This document shows, one piece after another, positions 17,102 to 25,423 of a stretch of DNA of 64,000 nt. Location of the stretch: assembly GCF_018617485.1 (NCBI RefSeq), contig NZ_JACSKH010000001.1, positions 62,001-126,000 of the forward strand, in the 5' to 3' direction. The position numbers were made by a program, and so were the translations under genes. Within the stretch, counting starts at the first letter, position 1. The number at the start of each line of letters is the position of its first letter. The stretch is from Exiguobacterium sp. s124. GTDB lineage: Bacteria; Bacillota; Bacilli; Exiguobacteriales; Exiguobacteriaceae. Under the pieces are notes generated by a model, which was not told the origin of the DNA, searched no databases, and worked only from the letters and a program-made list of their open reading frames with translations.

Positions 17102-17722
17102 TCACATAGGGCGAAGCAGTGCGCGAACGGGGCTTCCGTCGCCTTCGACAATCGGGAGAGGGACGGCGTTCAAGTCATAATCTCCCGGTAAGATGTCGTC
17201 TAGGACGAGCCCTTCTAATATATGGACGCCATTTCGTGCTAACGCATGATGGGCGCTCATCTCTTTGCTGTCAATCGCATCAACGGATGGCAAATCGAGT
17301 CCAATCAAGAAAATCCCTAGTTCCCCGAGGCGATCGGCAAGAGACGGCGTCAGTTCAGGAATCGTCTCTGGAAAGACGCGTTTATCTGGCCAACCATCTG
17401 TCTTCAAAATGAGACGTTCGACCCCGGTCAAGTCATGACCGTCCAAGTCAGAAGCTTCAATTTTAGACTTATGCGGCAGATGAATGACGCGTGCCGGACC
17501 AATATAGAGGGAAGGGTCGAGATTGATGACGCGTTTTCCGTGATCATCGAAGTGGAAAGGTGCATCGATATGTGTCCCGACGTGTAAACTCATCGTCACT
17601 TTCCCGACATTGACCGAACCGCTCTGTGCCATCGGCCAAGCAATCTCGTACGAAAACTTCGTGTCTCCCGGCCATGTCGTCACGTCGGCATGAAGCGGTT
17701 GTGATACATCAATCCATGTCAT
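17102..17722 (-). CDS. kynB: Kynurenine formamidase (arylformamidase)
   Basis: Hydrolyses N-formylkynurenine to kynurenine and formate, the second step of tryptophan breakdown. The 206-residue protein has the metal-binding cyclase-family motif 'HVGTHIDAPFHF' near residue 50, 'DVSQPLHADVTTWPGD' at the N-terminus and 'GLDLPSVDAIDSKEMSAHHAL' further on; all are typical of bacterial KynB. It is the last gene of the kynU-kynA-kynB operon, 15 bases after kynA. Confidence 0.94.
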   Translation of the reverse strand: MTWIDVSQPLHADVTTWPGDTKFSYEIAWPMAQSGSVNVGKVTMSLHVGTHIDAPFHFDDHGKRVINLDPSLYIGPARVIHLPHKSKIEASDLDGHDLTGVERLILKTDGWPDKRVFPETIPELTPSLADRLGELGIFLIGLDLPSVDAIDSKEMSAHHALARNGVHILEGLVLDDILPGDYDLNAVPLPIVEGDGSPVRALLRPM

Positions 17723-17737
17723 TTCGTTCAGCTCCTC

Positions 17738-18577
17738 TTATAGTGATGTCCGGACCGTCCAAAGCTCAGGGAAGAAACGATGGTCAAGCACGCGGCGTAA
17801 GTAGTTCACGCCAGACGAACCGCCTGTCCCCATTTTCTGTCCGATGATTCGTTCCACAGTACTCATATGGTTGAAGCGCCACATCTGTTGCTGGCTACCG
17901 ATATCGAGTAGCTTTTCACCTAATTCATATAAATCCCAATACGTCTCGACGTCTCGATAGACCTCGACCCACGCCTTCTCGACACTCTCGTTCCATTCCC
18001 AATCCTGTGTGACATCTCGTTCGAGCACGCTCGCATCAATCGACAGACCACGCCGATGCATTTCACGGACGGTCACATCATAAATGCTAGGGGCTTGAAG
18101 CGAGCCTTCGAGCAGTGGATACAGCTTTTCATCATGCGCATAAACACTGAGTGTGCGCGCGTTTTTAAAACCGAGCGCAAATTCGATTTGTCGGTTCTGG
18201 TAGGACTGAAAACCGGATGAAGAGCCGAGCTCGTCCCGGAACTCCAAATACTCTGCCGGAGTCAACGTCGCAAGGACGCCCCATGATTGGATCAGTTGCT
18301 GCTGAATCTTCGAGACACGGGCGAGCATCTTGAATGAGCGCTCGAGTTCCCCGTTCATGATAGCGGTTGTGGCCGCCGTCAATTCATGCAAGATGAGCTT
18401 CATCCATAACTCACTCGTCTGATGGATGATGATAAACAACATCTCATCATGGTGGTCGGAAAGACGATGCTGACTCGACAAAATTGGGTCGAGCTGAAGG
18501 TAGTCACCGTACGACATGTCTTTCGAGAAGTCGGTTTGAATCGTTTTTTCCACTTTATGTTCCATACGTTCACTCAT
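17738..18577 (-). CDS. kynA: Tryptophan 2,3-dioxygenase
   Basis: Haem-dependent dioxygenase that opens the indole ring of L-tryptophan to give N-formylkynurenine. It has 279 residues, the bacterial norm. Signatures seen: '[16 protein letters not shown]', '[20 protein letters not shown]' (substrate and haem pocket), '[17 protein letters not shown]' and '[29 protein letters not shown]', whose histidine is the axial haem ligand. It lies 12 bases after kynU and 15 before kynB. Confidence 0.96.
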   Translation of the reverse strand: MSERMEHKVEKTIQTDFSKDMSYGDYLQLDPILSSQHRLSDHHDEMLFIIIHQTSELWMKLILHELTAATTAIMNGELERSFKMLARVSKIQQQLIQSWGVLATLTPAEYLEFRDELGSSSGFQSYQNRQIEFALGFKNARTLSVYAHDEKLYPLLEGSLQAPSIYDVTVREMHRRGLSIDASVLERDVTQDWEWNESVEKAWVEVYRDVETYWDLYELGEKLLDIGSQQQMWRFNHMSTVERIIGQKMGTGGSSGVNYLRRVLDHRFFPELWTVRTSL

Positions 18578-18589
18578 GTCGGTTCCCCC

Positions 18590-19864
18590 TTATGCGACTA
18601 CTTCACGGACGTTCTCGAACGCCTCATATTCTTTGTCATCCATGATTTTCTTCAACGTTACAATCACGTCATACACATCGGTGAACGTGTTATACAGTGC
18701 GACCGGTGCGAGACGAATGATATTCGGTGCCCGGAAATCTGGGATGATATGATGTTTCTTCAATGCTTTACAGATGCGTGCCGCCTCTGGGTGCTCAAGG
18801 CTCAAATGGGCACCGCGTTGACGTGTGTCCGTCGGGCTGCCGATAAAGAATCCGTGTGGTGCCAGCATGTCTTCGATCAAATCTATCATATACGTCGTGA
18901 GTGCGAGCGATTTTTGACGAATCGCTTCCATTCCGACCTCATTAAACATCTCGAGAGCGCCAAGTTGCGGAGCGAGACTCATGACGTGTGGCGTCCCGAT
19001 TTGGAACGCACCGGCATGCTCAGCCGGTGTCATCGTATGGTCCATATCAAACTGTTTGTCTTTGCGTGAACCGAACCATCCAGCGAGTCCCGGTGCCGTG
19101 CCGAAGTGACGTTCATGTACGAATAAACCGCCTACCGTTCCTGGACCACCGTTCAAATGTTTGTAGTTGCACCAGTAAGCGAAGTCGACACCCCATTCAT
19201 GGAAGTCGTGAGGGATGGCGCCGACGGAGTGACAAGCATCGAATCCAATTAAAATATCGCGTTCGTGCGCAGCTTTCGCTAGGCGAGGCATATCTAAAAT
19301 TTGACCACTCCGATACAGGACGGTCGGTAACACGATGAGCGCAATCTCGTCGGTCATTGCGGCAATCAAATCGTCCTCTACTAAGAAGCGCCCGTCCGGA
19401 CTGTCTACTTGAACGAGATGTTCTGATGGGTCGAGCCCGCGTAGTTCGAGCTGACTCTTCAAAGCATAAATATCAGACGGGAAGGTGAGGGCGTCTGCCA
19501 AAATCTTCGTACGCTTGCCTTCTGGCTTAAAGAAAGAGGCGACGAGTTGATGCAAGTTCACCGTCGTCGAACCGGTGACCATAACTTCTTCCGGCTTTCC
19601 ACCGATGAGCGGCGCATTCAGTTCGGCCAACTCTTCGGACAAGTTGAACCAAGGGTGACGCCCCGACATCCAACCGTCAATCCCGAGCTCTTTCCAGTCT
19701 GCAAGCGATTCAAGGAGCGTGCGCTCGGCTCGTTTTGATAAGAGACCGAGTGAATTCCCATCCATATAGATCCCGTCTTCCGGTAAATAAAACTCTTCCC
19801 GATACGATGCGAGCGGGTCTTGTTTGTCTAGTTGTTGTGCGTAAGCACGTGTGAAATCTTTCAT
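18590..19864 (-). CDS. kynU: Kynureninase
   Basis: PLP-dependent hydrolase that cleaves kynurenine to anthranilate and L-alanine. The 424-residue protein has '[16 protein letters not shown]', '[36 protein letters not shown]' with the PLP lysine in 'YKHLNGG', and the C-terminal small domain. ATG at 19864 follows 'aagggggaaaatgggg'. First gene of the operon behind a promoter at 19906-19934. No anthranilate-degrading or NAD-synthesis branch genes are nearby, so the product is anthranilate, which could be recycled to tryptophan or secreted. Confidence 0.95.
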   Translation of the reverse strand: MKDFTRAYAQQLDKQDPLASYREEFYLPEDGIYMDGNSLGLLSKRAERTLLESLADWKELGIDGWMSGRHPWFNLSEELAELNAPLIGGKPEEVMVTGSTTVNLHQLVASFFKPEGKRTKILADALTFPSDIYALKSQLELRGLDPSEHLVQVDSPDGRFLVEDDLIAAMTDEIALIVLPTVLYRSGQILDMPRLAKAAHERDILIGFDACHSVGAIPHDFHEWGVDFAYWCNYKHLNGGPGTVGGLFVHERHFGTAPGLAGWFGSRKDKQFDMDHTMTPAEHAGAFQIGTPHVMSLAPQLGALEMFNEVGMEAIRQKSLALTTYMIDLIEDMLAPHGFFIGSPTDTRQRGAHLSLEHPEAARICKALKKHHIIPDFRAPNIIRLAPVALYNTFTDVYDVIVTLKKIMDDKEYEAFENVREVVA

Positions 19865-19905
19865 GTCCCCATTTTCCCCCTTTTAAAGCTGTGTACGTTG
19901 TCAAA

Positions 19906-19934
19906 ATCGTAGCAATCGGACATAAGGAAGTCAA
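19906..19934 (-). promoter_or_regulatory. Sigma-A promoter of the kyn operon
   Basis: On the minus strand a -35 TTGACT (19929-19934) and -10 TACGAT (19906-19911) are separated by exactly 17 bases, about 40 bases before the kynU start. Confidence 0.65.
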
Positions 19935-19961
19935 TAAACAACGAGGTGGCGACGACTCAAA

Positions 19962-19992
19962 CAAAAACCGCTCAAGCATGATCTTGAGCGGT
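19962..19992 (-). terminator. Intrinsic terminator of the BCCT transporter gene
   Basis: Perfect ten-base stem 'accgctcaag' (19967-19976) with 'cttgagcggt' (19983-19992), followed on the minus strand by TTTTTG. Confidence 0.87.
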
Positions 19993-20004
19993 GAAGAATG
20001 CGCC

Positions 20005-21519
20005 TTACTTTATTTTTCGTACATTCTCTTGTCGGAGTAACTTGAATAGTGTGAAGACCATCAAGAGAAGAATAATCGTAAAGGGCAAGGCAGAAATCAA
20101 CGACGCAGTTTGAAGTCCTTCTAAGCCACTCGCAATCAATAGGACGGCAGCGATTCCTCCTAATAGAACACCCCAGGCGATTCGAACAGGGAGGGGAGGG
20201 TTTAGACTTCCGTTTGTCGTCATACTACTGATAATGTAGGTGGCGGAATCGGCCGACGTGATTAAGAACGTCAAAATTAATAGAATCGACAAGACGGACA
20301 GGATGAAACTGAACGGGAGCTCGGCAAACGTCACAAACAAAGCGCTCGTCACATCCGCATTGACGGCTTCGGCAATCGACGTCCCTTCGAATAAATCTAG
20401 ATGTAGGGCAGTGCCACCGAATACGGCAATCCATAAGAGTGCGATGAACGGAGGAACGATGAGGACACCGACGATGAATTCACGGATGGTCCGTCCTCGT
20501 GAGACACGTGCGACGAACGCTCCGACGAACGGTGACCAGGCGATGGCCCATGCCCAGTAAAAGATGGTCCAATCCTGTACCCATGTCCCTTGCTGATACG
20601 GTTGTAACCGAAGACTATAACGAATGAAATTTTGTAAGTAGTCACCTAAGCCAAGGGTGAGGGTTTCTAAAATGAAGATGGTTGGACCGGCAAAGAAGAC
20701 AAAGACCATCAAGACGAGGGCGGTCCCTAAATTGATATTACTCAACCATTTGATGCCACGATCGAGCCCAGTCGTCGTCGATGTTAAAAAGAGAGCAGTC
20801 AAGACGACGATGATGGCGACTTGCATCCAAGCGGTGTTTGGGAGCCCGAACACACTGTTTAGGCCACCGTTGATTTGAAGAACACCTAAACCAAGTGACG
20901 TCGCGACACCCATGACAGTGGCGATGACCGCTAAAATATCAATCGTCTGGTTCAATGGTTGTTTGTACGGTCGTTCTTTGATAAGCGGTGAGAGGCTAGT
21001 CGAGATGAGTCCATCCGCATTACGACGGAACTGGAAGTAGGCGATGATCAGTCCGACAATCGCAAAGACGGACCATTGACTGACACCCCAATGGAAGAAC
21101 GAATAAGCCATCGCAAGACGTGCTCCCTCAACCGTCAGTGCTTCCGTATCCGCGTACGGTGGCGTAAAGAAATGACTCATCGGCTCGGCAACACCCCAAA
21201 AGACGAGTCCGACACCGAATCCAGCGGAGAATAACATGCCGATCCAGGTGAAGAACGGATATTGTGGACGATCGTCATCCTTTCCGAGACGGATTTTTCC
21301 GTATTTACTGAACGCTAAAAAGATTAAAAAGAGCACAAACAAGAAGACGGATAGTAAATAGAACCAACCGAACGAGCGAGTCGTAAAGTTGAAAATGGAT
21401 CCTGCGATCGAAGCAAACGTGGTTGGAGCGATGGCTCCGAATAGAACGAGTAAGGCGATTAAACTTGCTGAAATGTAAAAGACGCGATTCAAACGTGGCT
21501 TTTGTGTAGAATCTTTCAT
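20005..21519 (-). CDS. BCCT-family betaine/choline/carnitine transporter
   Basis: Secondary transporter of 504 residues with 12 predicted membrane helices, importing a quaternary amine such as glycine betaine, generally sodium-coupled, for osmotic protection. The family hallmarks are present: 'GMLFSAGFGVGLVFWGVAEPM' (helix 3, substrate/sodium glycine-rich stretch) and the tryptophan-rich 'WTIFYWAWAIAWSPFVGAFVARVSRGRTIREF' (helix 8 aromatic cage). The glycine stretch reads GFGVG rather than the commoner GMGIG. Monocistronic with its own terminator. Closest type is probably OpuD-like; specificity is inferred. Confidence 0.93.
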   Translation of the reverse strand: MKDSTQKPRLNRVFYISASLIALLVLFGAIAPTTFASIAGSIFNFTTRSFGWFYLLSVFLFVLFLIFLAFSKYGKIRLGKDDDRPQYPFFTWIGMLFSAGFGVGLVFWGVAEPMSHFFTPPYADTEALTVEGARLAMAYSFFHWGVSQWSVFAIVGLIIAYFQFRRNADGLISTSLSPLIKERPYKQPLNQTIDILAVIATVMGVATSLGLGVLQINGGLNSVFGLPNTAWMQVAIIVVLTALFLTSTTTGLDRGIKWLSNINLGTALVLMVFVFFAGPTIFILETLTLGLGDYLQNFIRYSLRLQPYQQGTWVQDWTIFYWAWAIAWSPFVGAFVARVSRGRTIREFIVGVLIVPPFIALLWIAVFGGTALHLDLFEGTSIAEAVNADVTSALFVTFAELPFSFILSVLSILLILTFLITSADSATYIISSMTTNGSLNPPLPVRIAWGVLLGGIAAVLLIASGLEGLQTASLISALPFTIILLLMVFTLFKLLRQENVRKIK

Positions 21520-21652
21520 AGATGTCTCCTTTCAAAAAATATTATGTAGCACTAATAAACCGTTCCCTAATCTCCACATTGCAAACAGGAAGCGCGTTTA
21601 ATCGTGTTTTGTGGAGTTGAATCGGGAAAAGAAACAAAGAGGAGGGAATGCT

Positions 21653-22501
21653 ATGAAATTGATTGCCATTGATTTAGATGGAACGCTGTTATCGCGCACC
21701 GGTGTGATTACAGAGGCGAACCAGGAAGCGATTCGTCGTCGGCAAGAGGATGGTGATATCGTCGCGATTTGTTCAGGACGCTCCATCCATGATATCGAGG
21801 AACTGTTGAAGAGAAGTGACCTCGTCTGTCCGATTTTGTCAGGTAACGGAGCAATCGGCTTTTATGAGAACGAGCGAATTTACTATCATGCGATGGACCA
21901 AACAGTTGTAGACGAGCTATGGGAGATTGCGAAGGCGGACGATGCGTACGTCGAATTTTATACAAATGCGGGAGTGAAGGTGCTCCGTTCGGGAAGCGAC
22001 TTACTAAAGCGGGAACTTGATGAAGTATTGCCGCATGATCAATCGTTCACCCGCGAGTGGGCAGAACGTGAGATTGAGATTCAAAATGAGCAATTCGGTC
22101 TGACGTATATGGATTCGATGGAAGACATCGACTTTGCACGAGATGAGGTGTACAAGGTGTTTGTCTACTCGTTCGATCGCCAAAAGCTACATCGTTTGCG
22201 CAAAATCTATGAACCACGGAACGATATTTTAATTACCACGGCGGGGTGGACGAAAATTGAGATTGGACACCCACATGCGAGTAAAGGGGCAGCATTAAAA
22301 CAGCTAGCGGAACATTATCAGATTTCGATGCGTGATGTCGTCGCAGTCGGAGACAATTTGAACGATGTGTCGATGTTTGAAGTGGCAGAGACGAGGATTG
22401 CGATGGGGAATGCTGTGGACCCGCTAAAAGATTTGAGCACACATATTACAAAAGATGTGGAAGAGGACGGGGTCGCTTACGCCCTGACGCATTATGTGTA
22501 A
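21653..22501 (+). CDS. Cof-type HAD phosphatase
   Basis: Cytosolic HAD-superfamily phosphohydrolase of subclass IIB, 282 residues. Motif I 'IDLDGTLL' has the nucleophile Asp near residue 8, motif II is 'ICSGRS', the lysine is in 'HASKGAAL', and motif IV is 'AVGDNLNDVSMFEVA'. Such enzymes dephosphorylate sugar phosphates, flavin precursors or PLP. ATG at 21653 follows 'aggagg' at 21640-21645; further upstream in-frame codons are unsupported. Transcribed alone. Confidence 0.92.
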   Translation: MKLIAIDLDGTLLSRTGVITEANQEAIRRRQEDGDIVAICSGRSIHDIEELLKRSDLVCPILSGNGAIGFYENERIYYHAMDQTVVDELWEIAKADDAYVEFYTNAGVKVLRSGSDLLKRELDEVLPHDQSFTREWAEREIEIQNEQFGLTYMDSMEDIDFARDEVYKVFVYSFDRQKLHRLRKIYEPRNDILITTAGWTKIEIGHPHASKGAALKQLAEHYQISMRDVVAVGDNLNDVSMFEVAETRIAMGNAVDPLKDLSTHITKDVEEDGVAYALTHYV

Positions 22502-22997
22502 ACAGGATTATGGAGAAATCGTGAACGAGGGTTGAACCACGCTTAAAACGGATATTGTATACATGTAACCATTCACTTTCTGAAATGAGTCGGGGAACGG
22601 GTAGGCACTTTCGTCACCTGTAGCTGATGGCAGAAGGCGGATGGGAAAGTCCATGTGAACGTGAATCGTGTATTCCAAACGATGATGCGTCGGCCTCTGC
22701 TTGCCATCCGAGCAAGCATACCAGACAGACTGTTTGTATAAGGAATTCCACATGATCCGCGTCAGAAGTGGACATCATAGGTGCCAAGTCCTGCCGTGCC
22801 CATTCAATCAAAACGGTCTACGAGTCACTTGTTCGATTTCATTTCGTTTGATGGAAGACGACTAGTGAGCCAATAGACAACGAACCGATTCGAATGATGC
22901 GTCACGCTGGCTTGGACATCTCTAGTCGAACCAAATCATAGATGGGACGGTCAATCGAGCGGGGCTTGGTTGGATGAAAGTCCGGGGACTAGAGAAT
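22502..22997. other. Gene-poor interval with possible decayed coding remnant
   Basis: About 500 bases with no convincing gene. On the minus strand two overlapping frames (22614-22811 and 22508-22753) read as plausible protein ('DADHVEFLIQTVCLVC' then, after a frame change near 22690, 'YTIHVHMDFPIRLLPS'), with codon choice like local genes, which could be a frameshifted relic. I recognise neither piece. The interval ends at a strong terminator on the plus strand, which could alternatively mean an unrecognised plus-strand transcript. Confidence 0.3.
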
Positions 22998-23030
22998 CAA
23001 GAAAAGCGCCGAGTGAGGGCGCTTTTCTTG
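22998..23030 (+). terminator. Intrinsic terminator
   Basis: Perfect 13-base stem 'caagaaaagcgcc' (22998-23010) with its complement (23018-23030). It lies 500 bases after the last plus-strand gene, so what it ends is unclear. Confidence 0.75.
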
Positions 23031-23070
23031 TGGTATCCTATGGGAGGAATGCAATCGATGGAGGGATGAC

Positions 23071-23235
23071 ATGCCAAAGCTATATTGGTTCGGGACGTTC
23101 CTTAGTGGAATGATTCTGTTGACGACGGGAACGATGGAAGGTCTTTATCGCCTACTCCCGATCGGGCTGATGGCCATCGCGGTCATCGGCTATCTCATAC
23201 AGACTCGATTCGAGCAAAAGAAGCGGCGCCCTTGA
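23071..23235 (+). CDS. Small two-helix membrane protein (54 aa)
   Basis: A 54-residue protein starting at ATG 23071 behind 'gaggga'. It begins MPKLYWFGTFLSGM and has two hydrophobic segments (roughly residues 4-20 and 27-43), then a basic tail ('FEQKKRRP'). Its stop lies inside the terminator shared with the convergent ABC-F gene. Not recognised; likely a genuine short membrane protein because ribosome site, hydrophobic pattern and terminator all agree. Confidence 0.6.
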   Translation: MPKLYWFGTFLSGMILLTTGTMEGLYRLLPIGLMAIAVIGYLIQTRFEQKKRRP

Positions 23236-23251
23236 TTGGGTGCCGCTTCTC
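23218..23251. terminator. Bidirectional intrinsic terminator
   Basis: Stem 'agaagcggcgccc' with 'gggtgccgcttct' (one wobble), covering the end of the 54-residue gene and ending two bases from the ABC-F stop codon. Confidence 0.75.
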
Positions 23252-23252
23252 T

Positions 23253-25097
23253 TTATAGGGATTCGAGTAAACGTGTCATCACGTCATCGATTTCTATTTG
23301 CAGTGCATCGACTTGTTGCTGTAGCGCCATCAACTCATCAAGGTCGTTCAATTCGTTCATCTGCTCAAGCAATGCCCGGTGTTCCGTCTCTAATTGGGTC
23401 AAATGCACTTCCTCATCAATCGTAGCTGATGCAGATGTCGTCTGCTTCACCGATTTGGATGGTTTGACGGGTTCCGTTTTTGATTCCTCTTTCGGTTGTT
23501 GTCCCCGTTTTTCGAGGGCATAGGCGACGTTGCCTTCAAATCGTGTCATCGTCCCGTCAAGCCAATACGTGATCGGGAACAGCTTATTTAAGAAGTAACG
23601 ATCGTGGGAGACGGTGACGACCGTTCCAGGGAATCGTTCGAGCGCTTCTTCAAGCGCCTCTCTCGATTCGATATCGAGGTGGTTCGTCGGCTCGTCTAGG
23701 ACGAGGACATTGATTTCTTCATGGACGAGGATGGCGAGCATGAGTCGCATCTTCTCACCACCGCTCAAATTTGAGACAGGTTTAAACACGCTCGGTCCGT
23801 AGAACAAAAACTGGGCGAGGAGGTGTCTCGCTTTTCCTTCATCGACTGCAATCCGGTCTCGGAATGCTTCGATCAACCGATGTGATTCATCGAACGTGAT
23901 ATGTTGCGACAAATAGCCGATTTTGGCTTGGTCGGCGCGCCTTACGGTTCCGGTTTGCGGCATGACTTCACCGAGTAACATCTTCAAAAGTGAAGATTTC
24001 CCACTCCCGTTCGGTCCGACGATGGCGACACGTTCCCCATGCCCTGTATAAAAGTGCACGTCTTCAAATAAGGGACGGTCATAGACGAGTGTCACATCAC
24101 TCACTTCGAAGACGTCACGTCCGGTCCGACCGTTCGTCGTGAAGTGGATGTTCGGTTGGTCGGCTTCGAGTTGTGGTTTCTTTATTCGTTCAATCCGTTC
24201 GAGTGCCTTTTCCATCGATTTGGCGCGACGATAAAATTTTTCGTTCGGTGGATGACCTTCGTTGGCCCATTGGCGCAATTGCCGAATCGTTTCTTTCATC
24301 TTTTTAATCTTCTTTTGTTGCTCGGTATACGCATGGAACTGGTCGAGTAGCTGCTTTTCTTTTTGTGCGACGAAATCCGTATAGTTGCCAGGATAACTCG
24401 TCAATTCCCCGTCTTCACATTCGACGATTCGCGTAGCAACCGCATCTAAGAAGACTCGGTCATGAGAGACGATGAGGAGCGCAGAGGCGTAATCCTGTAA
24501 ATAGGATTCGAGCCACGTCATCGCTTCTAAATCCAAATGGTTCGTTGGTTCATCTAAAATGAGTAGCTCCGGCTCTTGAAGAAGCGCCAAGGCGAGACCG
24601 ATTTTCGTTCGTTCCCCACCGCTCAACGTATCGAACGGTTGGTCCACGAATGAGGTCAGCTTTAGCCCGTCGATCATCGCACTGATTTTTGATTCGTAGA
24701 CGTATCCGCCCGCATGTTCGAATTGTGCTTGGACGGTACCATACGATTCGAGAAGACGTTCGAGTTGTTCAGACGTCGCCATCTCCTGCTCGAGACGAGA
24801 CATCTTCTCGCGAAGACTAAGCACGCCCTCGAAGGCAGTAAGGAGCACGTCGCGTCCGCTATGACCGGGATAGTCGGGAAGTTGGACTAAATAGCCGATG
24901 GAGAGTCGCTGCCGACGGTAAATTGTGCCGGCATCATGCTCTTCAGAGCCGACAATCATGCGTAACAGCGTCGTTTTGCCACTTCCGTTTCGGCCGACGA
25001 GCCCGACTCGTTCATTTTCGTTTATCAATAAATTCGTATCTGTGAGAACGGCGTGACCGCCATATTGTTTTTGAATGTGTTGAAGATCAATCAACAT
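23253..25097 (-). CDS. ABC-F family ATPase (ribosome-associated, possible antibiotic-resistance type)
   Basis: Soluble protein of 614 residues with two ABC ATPase domains and no membrane helices. Walker A motifs are 'GRNGSGKTTLL' and 'GPNGSGKSSLL', signatures 'LSGGERTKIGLAL' and 'LSGGEKMRLMLAI', Walker B 'LLILDEPTNHLDL' and 'VLVLDEPTNHLDI'. The linker (about residues 230-310, rich in charged residues) is the P-site tRNA interaction motif region, and the C-terminus is a coiled coil of about 55 residues. ABC-F proteins act on the ribosomal E site and either ease stalled translation or displace antibiotics. The leader peptide plus tandem terminators upstream argue for drug-inducible expression and hence a resistance role (inference). 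Overall closest to the YdiF-like subgroup. Confidence 0.9.
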   Translation of the reverse strand: MLIDLQHIQKQYGGHAVLTDTNLLINENERVGLVGRNGSGKTTLLRMIVGSEEHDAGTIYRRQRLSIGYLVQLPDYPGHSGRDVLLTAFEGVLSLREKMSRLEQEMATSEQLERLLESYGTVQAQFEHAGGYVYESKISAMIDGLKLTSFVDQPFDTLSGGERTKIGLALALLQEPELLILDEPTNHLDLEAMTWLESYLQDYASALLIVSHDRVFLDAVATRIVECEDGELTSYPGNYTDFVAQKEKQLLDQFHAYTEQQKKIKKMKETIRQLRQWANEGHPPNEKFYRRAKSMEKALERIERIKKPQLEADQPNIHFTTNGRTGRDVFEVSDVTLVYDRPLFEDVHFYTGHGERVAIVGPNGSGKSSLLKMLLGEVMPQTGTVRRADQAKIGYLSQHITFDESHRLIEAFRDRIAVDEGKARHLLAQFLFYGPSVFKPVSNLSGGEKMRLMLAILVHEEINVLVLDEPTNHLDIESREALEEALERFPGTVVTVSHDRYFLNKLFPITYWLDGTMTRFEGNVAYALEKRGQQPKEESKTEPVKPSKSVKQTTSASATIDEEVHLTQLETEHRALLEQMNELNDLDELMALQQQVDALQIEIDDVMTRLLESL

Positions 25098-25130
25098 AAT
25101 AGGTTCCTCCTAAGTTAGGGCCTATCAAAA

Positions 25131-25158
25131 AAACCGAGCGCAAAGAAGCGCTCGGTTT
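25131..25158 (-). terminator. Leader terminator T2 before the ABC-F gene
   Basis: Perfect 11-base stem 'aaaccgagcgc' with loop of six, followed on the minus strand by seven T residues, lying between the leader peptide and the ABC-F ribosome site. A second upstream segment 'caaagcgc' could pair with its loop side to form an antiterminator. Confidence 0.8.
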
Positions 25159-25196
25159 AGAGAGAGAGGCGCTTTGTCGTATATTCAGCAATGTCT

Positions 25197-25219
25197 AAAA
25201 AAGGACAGACGGGTCCCTT
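25197..25219 (-). terminator. Leader terminator T1, immediately after the leader peptide
   Basis: On the minus strand 'aagggac' pairs with 'gtccttt' (25213-25219 with 25200-25206, one G-U) and runs into a T tract. Its 5' arm begins two bases after the leader stop codon, so a ribosome paused at the end of the leader would cover it. Confidence 0.6.
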
Positions 25220-25221
25220 GA

Positions 25222-25299
25222 TTAAGCGACATCGTGAAAAATCGCACGCAAAATGTACAAATGTTCAGTTGTCCAATGCGTACGTCCGACAAATTTCAC
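25222..25299 (-). CDS. Leader peptide of the ABC-F attenuator (25 aa)
   Basis: A 25-codon reading frame starting with GTG at 25299, seven bases after 'aaaggagg', and ending TAA at 25222. The peptide begins MKFVGRTHW and ends AIFHDVA. It sits between a promoter and two terminators ahead of an ABC-F gene, the arrangement used by vmlR/vga-type genes in which antibiotic-slowed ribosomes on the leader prevent termination. Which residues stall is not readable. A longer in-frame extension to 25425 would run through the promoter and has no support. Confidence 0.65.
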   Translation of the reverse strand: MKFVGRTHWTTEHLYILRAIFHDVA

Positions 25300-25332
25300 C
25301 TTTCTCCCTCCTTTCCATTTATCTATGTCTTG

Positions 25333-25361
25333 ATTGTAAGCGTTTTTCATACAGCTGACAA
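25333..25361 (-). promoter_or_regulatory. Sigma-A promoter for the ABC-F leader
   Basis: Minus strand -35 TTGTCA (25356-25361), 17-base spacer, -10 TACAAT (25333-25338). Transcription would begin just before the leader ribosome site. Confidence 0.7.
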
Positions 25362-25423
25362 CGAAAATAGAGGAAATCGAAGCGATGACGTCGTATATAG
25401 TCGCCATTGAGGGGGACGAGAGC

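Noticed and set aside
22640-22990. Two 'gaaagtcc' stretches reminiscent of the conserved start of RNase P RNA
   Set aside because: None of the other type B RNase P elements (such as the conserved 3' block) is present, and the spacing is wrong.
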